Shown: positions 53,087 to 63,338, counted from the first letter of the stretch. The stretch is DNA of 64,000 nt from an uncultured Prevotella sp. (GCA_905235325.1 CAJOLE010000008.1:530-64529), one strand, 5' to 3'. Numbers and translations: made by a program. Notes: generated by a model from the sequence alone, not told the origin.

Positions 53087-54562
53087 ATGCTTGACATCGT
53101 ACAATTTGCCCAAAGTGGCAAGCTATTTGACAATCGTTACAAACTGCTACGGCCGTTGAGCACCGACGGGGGCACGGCTGACGTTTGGCTGGCACTTGAT
53201 GCCAATACGGTGAAGAACCGTGCCTGTCTCGACTATGCCCCAAACCTGACTGATCAGGAAGTCGACGTGCTGGGACTGGTCGTGGCTATCAAGATCTATC
53301 GTCCCAAGAACGCCCTTGACGTTGAAGGCGAGCAACGTTTTCGCGACGAATACATGATTGTGTTCAACTGCAACCACACCAACCTGCTCCACCCCACCAG
53401 CTACTCCATCTTCGAGGAGATGCCCTATTTGGTACTGCCATACTGTAAACAGGGCTCGTCGGAGAAGCTCATCGGAAAGCTGAAGAAGGATGCCGACATC
53501 TGGAAGTATATCGAAGATGTTGCCTCCGGACTGGCCTACCTGCACGCCTGCACGCCCCCCATCGTCCATCAGGACATAAAGCCTGGCAACGTCCTCATCG
53601 ACGATATCTACAACTATGCCATCACCGACTTCGGCATCAGCTCCAAGAAAGGCGGCAGCCGTGAGTATTTCTTCGACGACGAAAACAGCGGCACTTTAGC
53701 TTACATGGCTCCTGAACGCTTTGTCGAGGAGGCTGAGCCCCTGCCGCAAAGCGACATCTGGGCTTTCGGTGCCACACTTCACGAACTGCTCACTGGCAAT
53801 GTTCCGTTTGGCGAGGAGGGCGGCTACGCTCAGTCGCAGAAGAATGTCCCCATGCCCGATGCACCGGGGGCTTCAGCCGATATACAGCGCCTTATCCACG
53901 CCTGTCTGTCGGCTGACCCTGACAGCCGCCCCACAGCCCAGCAGCTTGCCATAGCCGCCCGGCAGAAGCAGTTCCCCGTCAAATCCAGGAAACCGCTCTA
54001 CATCACACTCGCCATCTTAGGTATGCTGGTTGTTGGCGGCCTGTCATTCCTGCTGGGAAGTTCGACCGAACAAGAGGAAAAGCCCAAGATACCGACAGAA
54101 GAGCTTTACCAATTAGCCCTCAGACGCATGGACTGCGACAACTTCGACTCGCTCAAACTCGGTATGCGCATGATGGACAGCCTGAGCAGCACCAACTATA
54201 TTCCCGCCATCTATCAGATGGCCTTCACATACGGCTGGTATTCCGACTCTGTTTCCGTCAAGCGCAAACGACTGCTGGGCATTGACATCGACGAGCTGTT
54301 CATGCCACGGGCCGACCGCCACAGTAATGAGGCTGTGGCACTCTTTACCCGCATCATCAGACTGAACGACTCTACCTACGCCGACATAAATGCCAACGCC
54401 TCTTACCGCTTAGCTTGCTATTACGTCATGCCGAACAACATCTACAAGCCCAACTACGAAAAGGGTAAGGAGTTCCTTCTTCGTTCAAGAGAATGGGCAA
54501 CGCTGGCAGGCGATAAAGACTTGCTCGACAAAATCGAACGCGGCCTTGCATCGTTCCACTAA
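53087..54562 (+). CDS. Membrane Ser/Thr protein kinase (PpkA-like)
   Basis: IVHQDIKPGNVLIDD, DFGISSK, APERF, TM, TPR-like tail. Confidence 0.9.
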   Translation: MLDIVQFAQSGKLFDNRYKLLRPLSTDGGTADVWLALDANTVKNRACLDYAPNLTDQEVDVLGLVVAIKIYRPKNALDVEGEQRFRDEYMIVFNCNHTNLLHPTSYSIFEEMPYLVLPYCKQGSSEKLIGKLKKDADIWKYIEDVASGLAYLHACTPPIVHQDIKPGNVLIDDIYNYAITDFGISSKKGGSREYFFDDENSGTLAYMAPERFVEEAEPLPQSDIWAFGATLHELLTGNVPFGEEGGYAQSQKNVPMPDAPGASADIQRLIHACLSADPDSRPTAQQLAIAARQKQFPVKSRKPLYITLAILGMLVVGGLSFLLGSSTEQEEKPKIPTEELYQLALRRMDCDNFDSLKLGMRMMDSLSSTNYIPAIYQMAFTYGWYSDSVSVKRKRLLGIDIDELFMPRADRHSNEAVALFTRIIRLNDSTYADINANASYRLACYYVMPNNIYKPNYEKGKEFLLRSREWATLAGDKDLLDKIERGLASFH

Positions 54563-54567
54563 AGACG

Positions 54568-54640
54568 GGAACGGGAACCCAAACGACCAAACGACCAACT
54601 CCCCAAACGACCAAACGACCAACTCCCCAAACGACCAATC
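54568..54640. repeat. 24-bp tandem repeat, third locus, before WG-like gene
   Basis: AAACGACCAAACGACCAACTCCCC iterated. Confidence 0.8.
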
Positions 54641-54656
54641 ATCACTCAACGCTCAC

Positions 54657-56447
54657 ATGAAAAGAACCATTCTCCTATTGGCTGCGGCCACCATGACTGT
54701 AGCCACTATACAAGCCCAGATGGCCAAATGGATTATTCCGCCATCCTATAGTGCTATCCACAAAATGAGCGGCGGCGACTTCATTGTTACCGACTCTGCC
54801 GACTACAGCATTCTCTGGTCATGGGACGGCCGCAGAATCGTCTCCACCCGCAACCAGCTGTACCCCTTTGCCGAGGATATTTCCGTAGCCGTGCCGAAAG
54901 GCAGTGCTGCCATAGCCGGCTTCTACAATACCGCCGGCCAGTTCACGCAGCTCCAAGGTTATAGCGTCGCGCTCGGCTATCCCTACTTCTCAGGCGGTTT
55001 ACTCTTGGTAAAAGAGGGTCAGTACTATAGATTCGTCAACAGAAAGGGCACCCCCACTGGCGGACAGTATGTAGTGGCCTACCCCTTTTCCAATGGCTAT
55101 GCTACGTGCTTTACCTATCGCAACTTGGACAAGCAGAAAGACCCACATTATCTGCTGCTGACCACCGAAGGTACCGAGATGCCTGTCAGCTACAATGGCA
55201 AGACGTTCGGCGACAACGAGGTAGAGTTCATCTCATCCGTCAATGACGAAAACATCGGCTATATTGTGGCTGGCCATAAGCTCTACACCTTTAATGGTCA
55301 GAGCAGGAGCCTGACACCCGTCTTTGCCCGGAAGAACGAGACAAATATGCGCAATCAGGCTCACTTGGAGAATGCCTTGACGTCGTGCTTGGTCAGGCTC
55401 AACGACACCACCTCTGTTCTTTCTGCCTCGGGTGGCACATCAGGCAACATCCAGATTTGGTTCGACAACCGGCTTATCCCGCAATCCATACAGACCGCCG
55501 ACGGTCTGCGACGTTTCAAGAAGAACGCCCAGCAGAAGCGCAACTACGCTTCCCCGCTCAGAGTGCTCAGGGAAGACGGCAAAATGGGGCTTTACTGGGA
55601 CACCACAGAACTGCTGCCGCCACAACTCGACCAGGTCACGACGTGCTATGCTGACATAGCCTTCGTCAAGCAGGGAGGGCGCTACGGTGCCCTGAAAGCC
55701 TATAGCGACCGTGCGTTCCGCGTCAGTATCAACGACGGTTCACCCGTCGCATTCAGACACCGCACACTGCCCGTCACCATCAACGTAGAGGTGCCCGACG
55801 TCGTCAGCCCGCAGCAGGTCCGACTCACCACGACGCGCGATTCGGGCCTTGGCATTGACGAGCAGATGGGGCGGCCTGTCGACGGGAAGCACCTGCAGTT
55901 CGATGGAATCCTCACGATACCCGAACAACTTCCAGGCGATTTATATGATGACGGCAGCAACGACATCACCTATCCCGTCAGCATCAGATATGACGGACTG
56001 CTCTCACCCACCATCGACCTTAACGTCAAGGCCTGGCACCAAGAGTACCACACCATCAGCGTCGACCAGTCAAGCATCAGCGTCAGCACCGACGGCCAGC
56101 TGCAATTCAGCTTCACAGTCAGCACAAACCTGGCCCCCGGCGAGGCACCCACTCCCGTCGATGTCAGCATCCAAGCTAACGGCCTGCAATGGGACATCGA
56201 GAAACAGTCCGACACGTCGTATAAGGGAATGGTGTACAACCTCTTCGACGGCAGCAATTCTATAGCCATCGCCGTCGAAGAGGCTGGCTGTCCGCCGCTG
56301 GTCCACCGCTTCACCGCCACCTACAACAAGCCTGAAGAAAAGAAGCCGGTGACGAAACCGACACACAAGCCGGCACCGAAGCCTGACGACAAAGGAAAGA
56401 ACAAGCCCAAGCGGGAAGAACCCGCCAAACCCGTACTTGAAATATAA
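54657..56447 (+). CDS. Secreted protein with WG-repeat-like N-half (start reset to MKRTILLL)
   Basis: Signal peptide; WSWDGRR...RFVNRKGTPTGGQYVVAYPFSNGYA. Confidence 0.6.
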   Translation: MKRTILLLAAATMTVATIQAQMAKWIIPPSYSAIHKMSGGDFIVTDSADYSILWSWDGRRIVSTRNQLYPFAEDISVAVPKGSAAIAGFYNTAGQFTQLQGYSVALGYPYFSGGLLLVKEGQYYRFVNRKGTPTGGQYVVAYPFSNGYATCFTYRNLDKQKDPHYLLLTTEGTEMPVSYNGKTFGDNEVEFISSVNDENIGYIVAGHKLYTFNGQSRSLTPVFARKNETNMRNQAHLENALTSCLVRLNDTTSVLSASGGTSGNIQIWFDNRLIPQSIQTADGLRRFKKNAQQKRNYASPLRVLREDGKMGLYWDTTELLPPQLDQVTTCYADIAFVKQGGRYGALKAYSDRAFRVSINDGSPVAFRHRTLPVTINVEVPDVVSPQQVRLTTTRDSGLGIDEQMGRPVDGKHLQFDGILTIPEQLPGDLYDDGSNDITYPVSIRYDGLLSPTIDLNVKAWHQEYHTISVDQSSISVSTDGQLQFSFTVSTNLAPGEAPTPVDVSIQANGLQWDIEKQSDTSYKGMVYNLFDGSNSIAIAVEEAGCPPLVHRFTATYNKPEEKKPVTKPTHKPAPKPDDKGKNKPKREEPAKPVLEI

Positions 56448-57375
56448 GACCAACATGAAAATCAAGATAGCAGCAACAACCGATATAGGAAAGGTACGCG
56501 ACAACAACGAGGACGCTTACATCTTCTGTCCCGACCTCACCAACCAGGAATGGATAACTGAACACCCCACCTCGGGTAGCCTCCCCACCTCGGGGGGAGG
56601 TTGGAGGGGGGTCTACACCCCCCTCGGGCACTTCGGCTCACTTATGGCAGTGGCCGACGGCATGGGAGGGACCAATGCCGGCGAGGTTGCCTCAGCGATA
56701 GCCGTCGATACCATCAGGGAAGTCTTCAGCAACGCCGACCTCAACGAGCGTAGCAGCGACGACGACATACGTCAACTGCTACAGCAGTGCGTCACCAAGG
56801 CCGACGAGGCCATCAACCGCAAGACCTGGGAAGACCCTGCCACCGCAGGCATGGGCACCACCATCGTCGTCTGCTGGGTACGCGACGAGACGGCCCACAT
56901 CGCCTGGTGCGGCGACAGCCGCTGCTACATCTTCAACCCCCTGACGGGCCTCGAACTGCTGACCAAGGACCACTCCTACGTTCAAGAGCTGATTGACCGG
57001 GGAGAGATTTCCGAGCAGGAAGCCTTCAGCCACCCCGACAGCAACATCATCACCCGAGGGCTCGGCGACATCGGCTCGCAGGCCTCGCCCGACATCGTCA
57101 GCCGCCCCTTGTCGCCCAACGACGTGCTGCTGCTGTGCAGCGACGGACTGACGGGCTACTGCAGGGCGGACGACATCGAGCGCACGCTGCAAGACAACTA
57201 TCTCGACATCGGCTGCTGCAACCGCCAGTTGCTGCAATTAGCCCTGCAGGCTGGAGGCCACGACAACATCTGCATCGTCCAGGCTTCACTCATCGACGAC
57301 GACCAGGACGCCCCCACCCCGTTCGCCCACCGACGTTCATGGCGCGACGGACTCAGAAAGCTGCTGAAGCTCTGA
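56437..57375 (+). CDS. PP2C-family protein phosphatase (PppA-like)
   Basis: GKVRDNNEDAYI, VADGMGGTNAGEVAS, GDSRCYI, LLCSDGLTGY, GGHDNI. Confidence 0.93.
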   Translation: MKYKTNMKIKIAATTDIGKVRDNNEDAYIFCPDLTNQEWITEHPTSGSLPTSGGGWRGVYTPLGHFGSLMAVADGMGGTNAGEVASAIAVDTIREVFSNADLNERSSDDDIRQLLQQCVTKADEAINRKTWEDPATAGMGTTIVVCWVRDETAHIAWCGDSRCYIFNPLTGLELLTKDHSYVQELIDRGEISEQEAFSHPDSNIITRGLGDIGSQASPDIVSRPLSPNDVLLLCSDGLTGYCRADDIERTLQDNYLDIGCCNRQLLQLALQAGGHDNICIVQASLIDDDQDAPTPFAHRRSWRDGLRKLLKL

Positions 57376-57396
57376 AACGCTTAAAGCCAAAGCCTC

Positions 57397-57441
57397 AAAA
57401 TCGCGCGCTTCCACAGAAAACCTCTGGAAGCGCGCGATTTT
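57397..57441. terminator. Bidirectional terminator, 17-bp perfect stem
   Basis: AAAATCGCGCGCTTCCA ... TGGAAGCGCGCGATTTT between convergent genes. Confidence 0.9.
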
Positions 57442-57479
57442 CGCTTAAAGATATTTTGGCATTTGCCGAAAGTTGAGAA

Positions 57480-59396
57480 CTACTGACGCTCAACGTCCTT
57501 CAGCCATATTGAGCTGGAAGCGTCGCTGGGCATACGCCAGTCACCACGCGGCGAGAGGCTGACGCTGCCCACCTTCGGGCCGTCAGGCATACACGAACGT
57601 TTAAACTGCTGACTGAAGAAGCGGCGGCAGAAGACTGTCAGCCAATGCTTTATCACGTCTCCATCGTACAACCCCTTGAAGGCATGGCAGGCCATCATGA
57701 AGACCTTTGACGGGCGGAAACCATATCTGAGGATATAATAGATAAAGAAGTCGTGCAACTCGTATGGCCCTACCAGGTCTTCCGTCTTCTGCTTGATCTG
57801 TCCGTGCTCGTCGGCCGGTGTCAGCTCGGGCGAGATGGGGGTATCGACGATGTCGAGCAACACCTCGGTGGCCAGTTCGCCCGACATATAGGTGACGAGA
57901 TAGCGCACGAGCGTCTTCGGCACGCCGGCATTCACGCCGTACATCGACATGTGGTCGCCGTTATAGGTTGCCCAGCCCAGAGCGAGTTCCGAAAGGTCGC
58001 CTGTACCCACGACGATGGCGTTCTCCTTATTGGCCACGTCCATCAGTATCTGTGTACGCTCGCGGGCCTGTGAATTCTCGTAAGTGACGTCGTGGAGTTC
58101 CGGGTCTTGGCCGATGTCGCTGAAATGCTGGGTGACGGCCTTGGCAATGCTGATTTCGCGAGCGGTGATGCCGAGCGTCTCCATCAGTTTCAGCGCGTTA
58201 TGATACGTTCGGTCGGTGGTGCCGAAACCAGGCATAGTGATGCCAATGATGCCGCGGCGGTCAAGCTTCAGCCTGTCGAAAGCCTTGACCGTCACCAGCA
58301 GGGCCAGCGTGGAGTCGAGGCCGCCGCTGATGCCGATGACGGCCTTCTTTGCGTTGATATGGTGCAGGCGTTTGGCCAGGCCGGCCACCTGAATATTAAG
58401 GATCTCCTCGCACGACTCCTGCATCTTCTCCGCAGAAGGAATAAAGGGATGCGGGTCGACAGGACGCACCAGTTCGAAGTCGCGGTCGGTAGCAGGCTTG
58501 CAGCAGGCAAGCGTCGGCCTACACCTGACCTGCGACTGGGCGGTAATGAAGGTGGAGTTCGTGCGGCGCTCAGTACGCAGCAGTTCAACGTCGATCTGGG
58601 TAATCTTAATCTGCGGCTGCAGCGAGAATCGCTCGCCCTCGCACAGCTGCTTCCCATTCTCAAAAATCATGGCATTGCCGCCGTAGACGACATCCTGCGT
58701 CGATTCGCCGAAACCGCTGCTGGCGTAAACGTAGCCACTCATCGTGCGGGCACTCTGCTGGGCGAGCAACTGCCTAAGGTACTGGTGTTTGCCTATCAAC
58801 TCATCGGAGGCCGACAGGTTGAAGATGACATCGGCACCGGCCAGCGACAGACGGTTAGAGGGCGGCGTGGGAGCCCAGACGTCCTCACAGATTTCTATGC
58901 CGAAGCGGGCACCGTCGCAGGTGGTGAAGATTACGGGGTCAGGCGTCACGTGGACGGGACTGCCGCCCAGATAGACGTCCTGCGCCGTCAGGTCCTGGGC
59001 CGATGCAAACCAGCGCTTCTCGTAGAACTCACCATAGTTAGGCAGATAAGTCTTCGGCACCACACCAAGCAGCGTGCCGCCCTGAATGACGGCAGCGCAG
59101 TTATAGAGCAATGCTCCTATCTGCACAGGCAGTCCGACGATACAGATGACATCGAGCTTGCGGGTGAAGTCGAGCAGCATGAGCAGCCCTTCCTCCGCCT
59201 TGTCAATCAGCAACTGCTCCTTAAACAAGTCCTGACAGGTGTAGCCCGTCAGACAGAGTTCCGGGAACACGATCACCTCAACCCCCTGCCCCTCAGCCTG
59301 GGCAATGAGACTCTCTAACTGTTGTACGTTGTAGTCAACGTCGGCCACCTTCACTGACGGTATGGCAGCGGCAACCTTCAGGAATCCGTATTTCAT
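57480..59396 (-). CDS. nadE: Glutamine-hydrolysing NAD+ synthase
   Basis: Nitrilase domain (FPELCLTGYTCQD) plus SGGLDSTLAL. Confidence 0.95.
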   Translation of the reverse strand: MKYGFLKVAAAIPSVKVADVDYNVQQLESLIAQAEGQGVEVIVFPELCLTGYTCQDLFKEQLLIDKAEEGLLMLLDFTRKLDVICIVGLPVQIGALLYNCAAVIQGGTLLGVVPKTYLPNYGEFYEKRWFASAQDLTAQDVYLGGSPVHVTPDPVIFTTCDGARFGIEICEDVWAPTPPSNRLSLAGADVIFNLSASDELIGKHQYLRQLLAQQSARTMSGYVYASSGFGESTQDVVYGGNAMIFENGKQLCEGERFSLQPQIKITQIDVELLRTERRTNSTFITAQSQVRCRPTLACCKPATDRDFELVRPVDPHPFIPSAEKMQESCEEILNIQVAGLAKRLHHINAKKAVIGISGGLDSTLALLVTVKAFDRLKLDRRGIIGITMPGFGTTDRTYHNALKLMETLGITAREISIAKAVTQHFSDIGQDPELHDVTYENSQARERTQILMDVANKENAIVVGTGDLSELALGWATYNGDHMSMYGVNAGVPKTLVRYLVTYMSGELATEVLLDIVDTPISPELTPADEHGQIKQKTEDLVGPYELHDFFIYYILRYGFRPSKVFMMACHAFKGLYDGDVIKHWLTVFCRRFFSQQFKRSCMPDGPKVGSVSLSPRGDWRMPSDASSSIWLKDVERQ

Positions 59397-60106
59397 AGCT
59401 TCACAAATTGACGGTCGTTTTCAATGATGGTATAAATCAGCGCAGGCTGCTCGAAGTACTGGTTCTCGCGGAACGTATGCAGCTTGTAGAACTTCACGGG
59501 GTCGATGGTAATGAGCGCATCGACGGCCGGCTTCCTCAGGAAGTACTTCTCACGCTTGTAGGCCAGCAGCTGAATACAAGAGTGCTCCAACTGGTTCAAC
59601 TGGTCGCGCCCGAACTCCTCGACGAACAGCTTCGTGTTCGGCTCTATCTCGCCTTGTGAGCGCACCTGCCAGCTCGAGCCCTCGGCAGTCATGTAGACGT
59701 AGCGCAGGTAGTAGTTGCAGTCGTTCACGATGTACGACTCGAAACGGGTGTTGCTCAGTTCCTTCAGGTCGATGGGCACAAAGGCCAGATAGGCCGACAG
59801 CTTGTCGCCGCCCCTGCGCTCCTCAACGGGCGCCTTGAACGTCACGGGCCTGTCAGCAGGCTCCGTCTCAGGCTCCTCGTTTTCGTCTTCGTTTTTGTTT
59901 TGGTTCCCGTTAACTATGCCGTTCTTTACTTCCACCATGTGCTTCGTGTCATAGTTCTCTTGGCCGATGACCACGACCTCGGTTGCGCGCATGGGAACCT
60001 GAAAGCCGTCCTCGTCCTCGACGAGCACGATGTCCTTACCTTGGAAGCCTGCCACGCGGCCGCCTCCCACTTCGCTCAGGAATCTTACTTTATCACCTAT
60101 CTTCAT
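59393..60106 (-). CDS. DUF2027 family protein, apparently lacking C-terminal Smr domain
   Basis: MKIGDKVRFLSEVGGGRVAGF...; ends by ATGA overlap with nadE. Confidence 0.75.
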   Translation of the reverse strand: MKIGDKVRFLSEVGGGRVAGFQGKDIVLVEDEDGFQVPMRATEVVVIGQENYDTKHMVEVKNGIVNGNQNKNEDENEEPETEPADRPVTFKAPVEERRGGDKLSAYLAFVPIDLKELSNTRFESYIVNDCNYYLRYVYMTAEGSSWQVRSQGEIEPNTKLFVEEFGRDQLNQLEHSCIQLLAYKREKYFLRKPAVDALITIDPVKFYKLHTFRENQYFEQPALIYTIIENDRQFVKL

Positions 60107-60307
60107 CTGTTCTGTTTCTGACTGTTATCGATATTCGTTCATTTGCCTATAACTAACAGTTATTCTCTGCGTACCATTAGTCGGCTGCAAAGATAAACAA
60201 AAAAGCCGAAAGCCCCAAACTTTCGGCCAAGAAAAAGGGGGAGGCATAGATAATTGCGATTACCTGACGGCCACGAGGGCTGCAAGACAGGGAATTTCTG
60301 AAAAACA

Positions 60308-60674
60308 GGGTGACACGGTGTCACATTCCGAGATAACGCGCAGACAGGCAGACAGTTGCGCCCTGTGTCACCCTCTGAAAAGGGTGACACAGGGTGACAC
60401 AAGGGTGACACGTCGGGCCGCGGCTTTCCGTGAGTCGTCCGCCCTGCAACAGCCCCCAGACCGCAAGGCTAAGGCCGACACAACTCCAGGGTCGGCCTAA
60501 ATTCTCTCGAGAATCTGAGCGCAAAGCGGCGGAAAACCGTCAGCTATGCAGCGGTCTGACGTCAAATTCTCTCGAGAATTGACAAGGATTGTGTCACCCT
60601 CGTGTCACCCGTGACACCCTCTCAAACAGGTTGCACGCCCTCTGTACATCGGCATTGTGACACCGTGACACCCT
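60308..60674. repeat. Inverted iterated-motif element (GGGTGACAC ... GTGTCACCC) with two AATTCTC-TC-GAGAATT hairpins
   Basis: Direct reading of both ends and core. Confidence 0.75.
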
Positions 60675-60807
60675 GTTTCGCGAAAAAACGTATCCGCAGC
60701 CGCCGGCGAAGGTGCTGACAGGCCCGGCCATGACCGCGATTCTCGCAATTTAGCCGACACAGACAGCAACATTTTGTAAGACAGACAAGAAAAACGTGGG
60801 AAATGTT

Positions 60808-60839
60808 TGCTGTTCTCAATATTTTGATGTAACTTTGCG
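60808..60839 (+). promoter_or_regulatory. Putative promoter TTTG - 20 nt - TAACTTTG
   Basis: Consensus match upstream of aminotransferase. Confidence 0.6.
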
Positions 60840-60866
60840 CCTTGAAATTGAAATACAAACACAAAG

Positions 60867-62078
60867 ATGCCTGAAATATCCGTTCGTGGACACGAAATGC
60901 CGGAGTCGCCTATACGCAAGTTGGCTCCCCTTGCTGCCGCAGCCAAGCGTCGCGGCACAAAAGTGTATCACCTGAATATCGGACAGCCCGACCTGCCCAC
61001 GCCACAAGTAGCCCTCGACGCGCTGAAACTCATCGACCGCAACATCCTGGAATACTCACCCTCGCAGGGCTACCTGAGCTACCGCGAGAAGCTGGTGGAC
61101 TACTACGCCAAGTACAACATCAACGTGACGGCCGAGGACATTATCATAACCAGCGGCGGTTCCGAGGCGGTGCTGTTTGCCTTCCTCAGCTGCCTGAATC
61201 CCGGCGACGAGATTATCGTGCCCGAACCAGCCTACGCAAACTACATGGCCTTTGCCATTTCGGCAGGGGCCAAGATACGCACCATAGCGACCACTATTGA
61301 CGAAGGCTTCTCGCTGCCCAAGGTCGAGAAGTTTGAGGAGCTCATCAACGAGCGCACGCGCGCCATCATGATCTGCAACCCCAACAACCCGACCGGCTAC
61401 CTCTACACCCGCCGCGAGATGAACCAGATACGCGACCTGGTGAAGAAGTACGACCTCTACCTCTTCTCTGACGAGGTCTACCGCGAATACATCTATACGG
61501 GTTCACCCTACATCTCTGCCTGCCATCTGGAAGGCATCGAGCAGAACGTCATCCTCATCGACTCCGTCTCGAAGCGCTACTCCGAGTGCGGCATCCGCAT
61601 CGGCGCGCTGATTACGAAGAACGAGCAGGTGCGCAAGGCTGTCATGAAGTTCTGTCAGGCCCGCCTGTCACCACCCCTCATCGGCCAGATTGTGGCCGAG
61701 GCCTCGCTGGACACGCCCGAGGAGTACCTGCGCGACGTCTACGACGAGTACGTGGAGCGCCGAAAGTGCCTCATCGACGGGTTGAACCGCATTCCGGGCG
61801 TCTACTCCCCCATCCCGATGGGAGCCTTCTACACCGTTGCCAAGCTGCCCGTGAACGATGCCGAGGAGTTCTGCCGCTGGTGTCTGGCAGAGTTCAACTA
61901 CGAAGGCGAGACCGTGATGATGGCTCCGGCAGCCGGTTTCTACACCACGCCCGGGGCAGGCATCAACCAGGTGCGCATTGCCTACGTTCTGAAGCGGAAG
62001 GACCTGGAGCGCGCACTCTTCGTCCTGCGGAAAGCCCTTGAAGCCTATCCGGGAAGGGTCATTGAAGAAAACGCATGA
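60867..62078 (+). CDS. PLP-dependent class I/II aminotransferase
   Basis: NIGQPDLPTP, NPNNPTGYLYT, DSVSKRYSECGIRIG. Confidence 0.9.
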   Translation: MPEISVRGHEMPESPIRKLAPLAAAAKRRGTKVYHLNIGQPDLPTPQVALDALKLIDRNILEYSPSQGYLSYREKLVDYYAKYNINVTAEDIIITSGGSEAVLFAFLSCLNPGDEIIVPEPAYANYMAFAISAGAKIRTIATTIDEGFSLPKVEKFEELINERTRAIMICNPNNPTGYLYTRREMNQIRDLVKKYDLYLFSDEVYREYIYTGSPYISACHLEGIEQNVILIDSVSKRYSECGIRIGALITKNEQVRKAVMKFCQARLSPPLIGQIVAEASLDTPEEYLRDVYDEYVERRKCLIDGLNRIPGVYSPIPMGAFYTVAKLPVNDAEEFCRWCLAEFNYEGETVMMAPAAGFYTTPGAGINQVRIAYVLKRKDLERALFVLRKALEAYPGRVIEENA

Positions 62079-63322
62079 ACCTGCCACTGTTCATAGCCAA
62101 GCGCATCTACAGCGACCAGGGCGACCGCCACAAGGTGAGCCGCCCCGCTATCCGCATAGCCACCGTCGGCGTTGCCATCGGACTGGCCGTGATGATTATC
62201 ACCGTCAGCGTCGTCATGGGCTTCAAGCACACCATCCGCGACAAGGTGGTAGGCTTCGGCAGCCATATTCAGGTGATGAACCTCGCGGCAATCAACAGTT
62301 CGGACGACTTCTCCGTCTGCATCGACGACAGCGTGGTGAACGTGCTGGAGAGTATCGACGGCGTCAGGCATGTCCAGCGCTACACGACGACGAAAGGCAT
62401 CCTGAAGACCGACGACGACTTTCTGGGCGTCATCTTCAAGGGCATCGGTCCGGAATACGACATGGACTACCTGAAGGAGAATCTTGTCGACGGACAGATT
62501 CCCGCCTTCAGCGACACGACGAGCACCGACAAGCTGCTGCTGTCGCGCATCATGGCCGACAAGCTCAACGTGAAGACCGGCGACCGCATCTTCGCCTACT
62601 TCATCAACGAGAACAACGTGCGCACACGACGCTTCACCATCGAGGGCATCTACCAGACCAACATGACACGCTTCGACGAGATTATCTGCTACACCGACCT
62701 CTACACGGCCTGCAAGCTCAACGGCTGGTCGGAGCGTCGCTGCTCGGGAGGCGAGGTGCTGGTCAGCGACTTCGACAAGCTCGACGACGTATATAATACT
62801 ATTATAGAAAAGGTGAACCGCACCCAGGACCGCGACGGCTGTATGTTCTCGTCGCAGACCATCTACGAGGCTTACCCGCAGATATTCACCTGGCTCGAAC
62901 TGCTCGACATCAACGTCTGGATTATCCTCGGGCTGATGATTTGCCTGGCCGGCATCACCATGATCAGCGGACTGCTCATCATCATCCTTGAGCGCACGTC
63001 GATGATCGGCGTGCTCAAAGCCTTAGGCTCGCGCAACAAGATGATAAGGCATACGTTCCTGTGGTTCTCGGCATTCATCATCAGTCGCGGACTACTGCTT
63101 GGCGACGTCATCGGCATCGGCCTCATACTGCTCCAGAAGCTGACAGGCATCATCAAGCTCGACCCGCAGACCTACTACGTCAGCGAGGCTCCGATGGAAC
63201 TGAACATTCCCATCATCATCGTACTGAACATTGCCACACTTTTGGTTAGTATTTCTGTCCTAATTATCCCCAGTTTCTTCATTTCGCACATCCATCCGGC
63301 AAAATCTATGCGTTACGAGTAA
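62075..63322 (+). CDS. FtsX/LolE-family ABC transporter permease
   Basis: Four TMs, MacB-like periplasmic region, SMIGVLKALGSRNKMIR. Confidence 0.9.
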   Translation: MNLPLFIAKRIYSDQGDRHKVSRPAIRIATVGVAIGLAVMIITVSVVMGFKHTIRDKVVGFGSHIQVMNLAAINSSDDFSVCIDDSVVNVLESIDGVRHVQRYTTTKGILKTDDDFLGVIFKGIGPEYDMDYLKENLVDGQIPAFSDTTSTDKLLLSRIMADKLNVKTGDRIFAYFINENNVRTRRFTIEGIYQTNMTRFDEIICYTDLYTACKLNGWSERRCSGGEVLVSDFDKLDDVYNTIIEKVNRTQDRDGCMFSSQTIYEAYPQIFTWLELLDINVWIILGLMICLAGITMISGLLIIILERTSMIGVLKALGSRNKMIRHTFLWFSAFIISRGLLLGDVIGIGLILLQKLTGIIKLDPQTYYVSEAPMELNIPIIIVLNIATLLVSISVLIIPSFFISHIHPAKSMRYE

Positions 63323-63338
63323 AAAATTGCACAAAAAA

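Noticed and set aside
26859-57375. Prophage or extracellular contractile injection system
   Set aside because: ClpV, TssB/C, Hcp, VgrG and TssE/F-like genes fit a T6SS; no capsid, terminase or tape-measure gene seen
58092-59318. 408-aa + strand ORF opposite nadE
   Set aside because: Antisense shadow of a conserved gene
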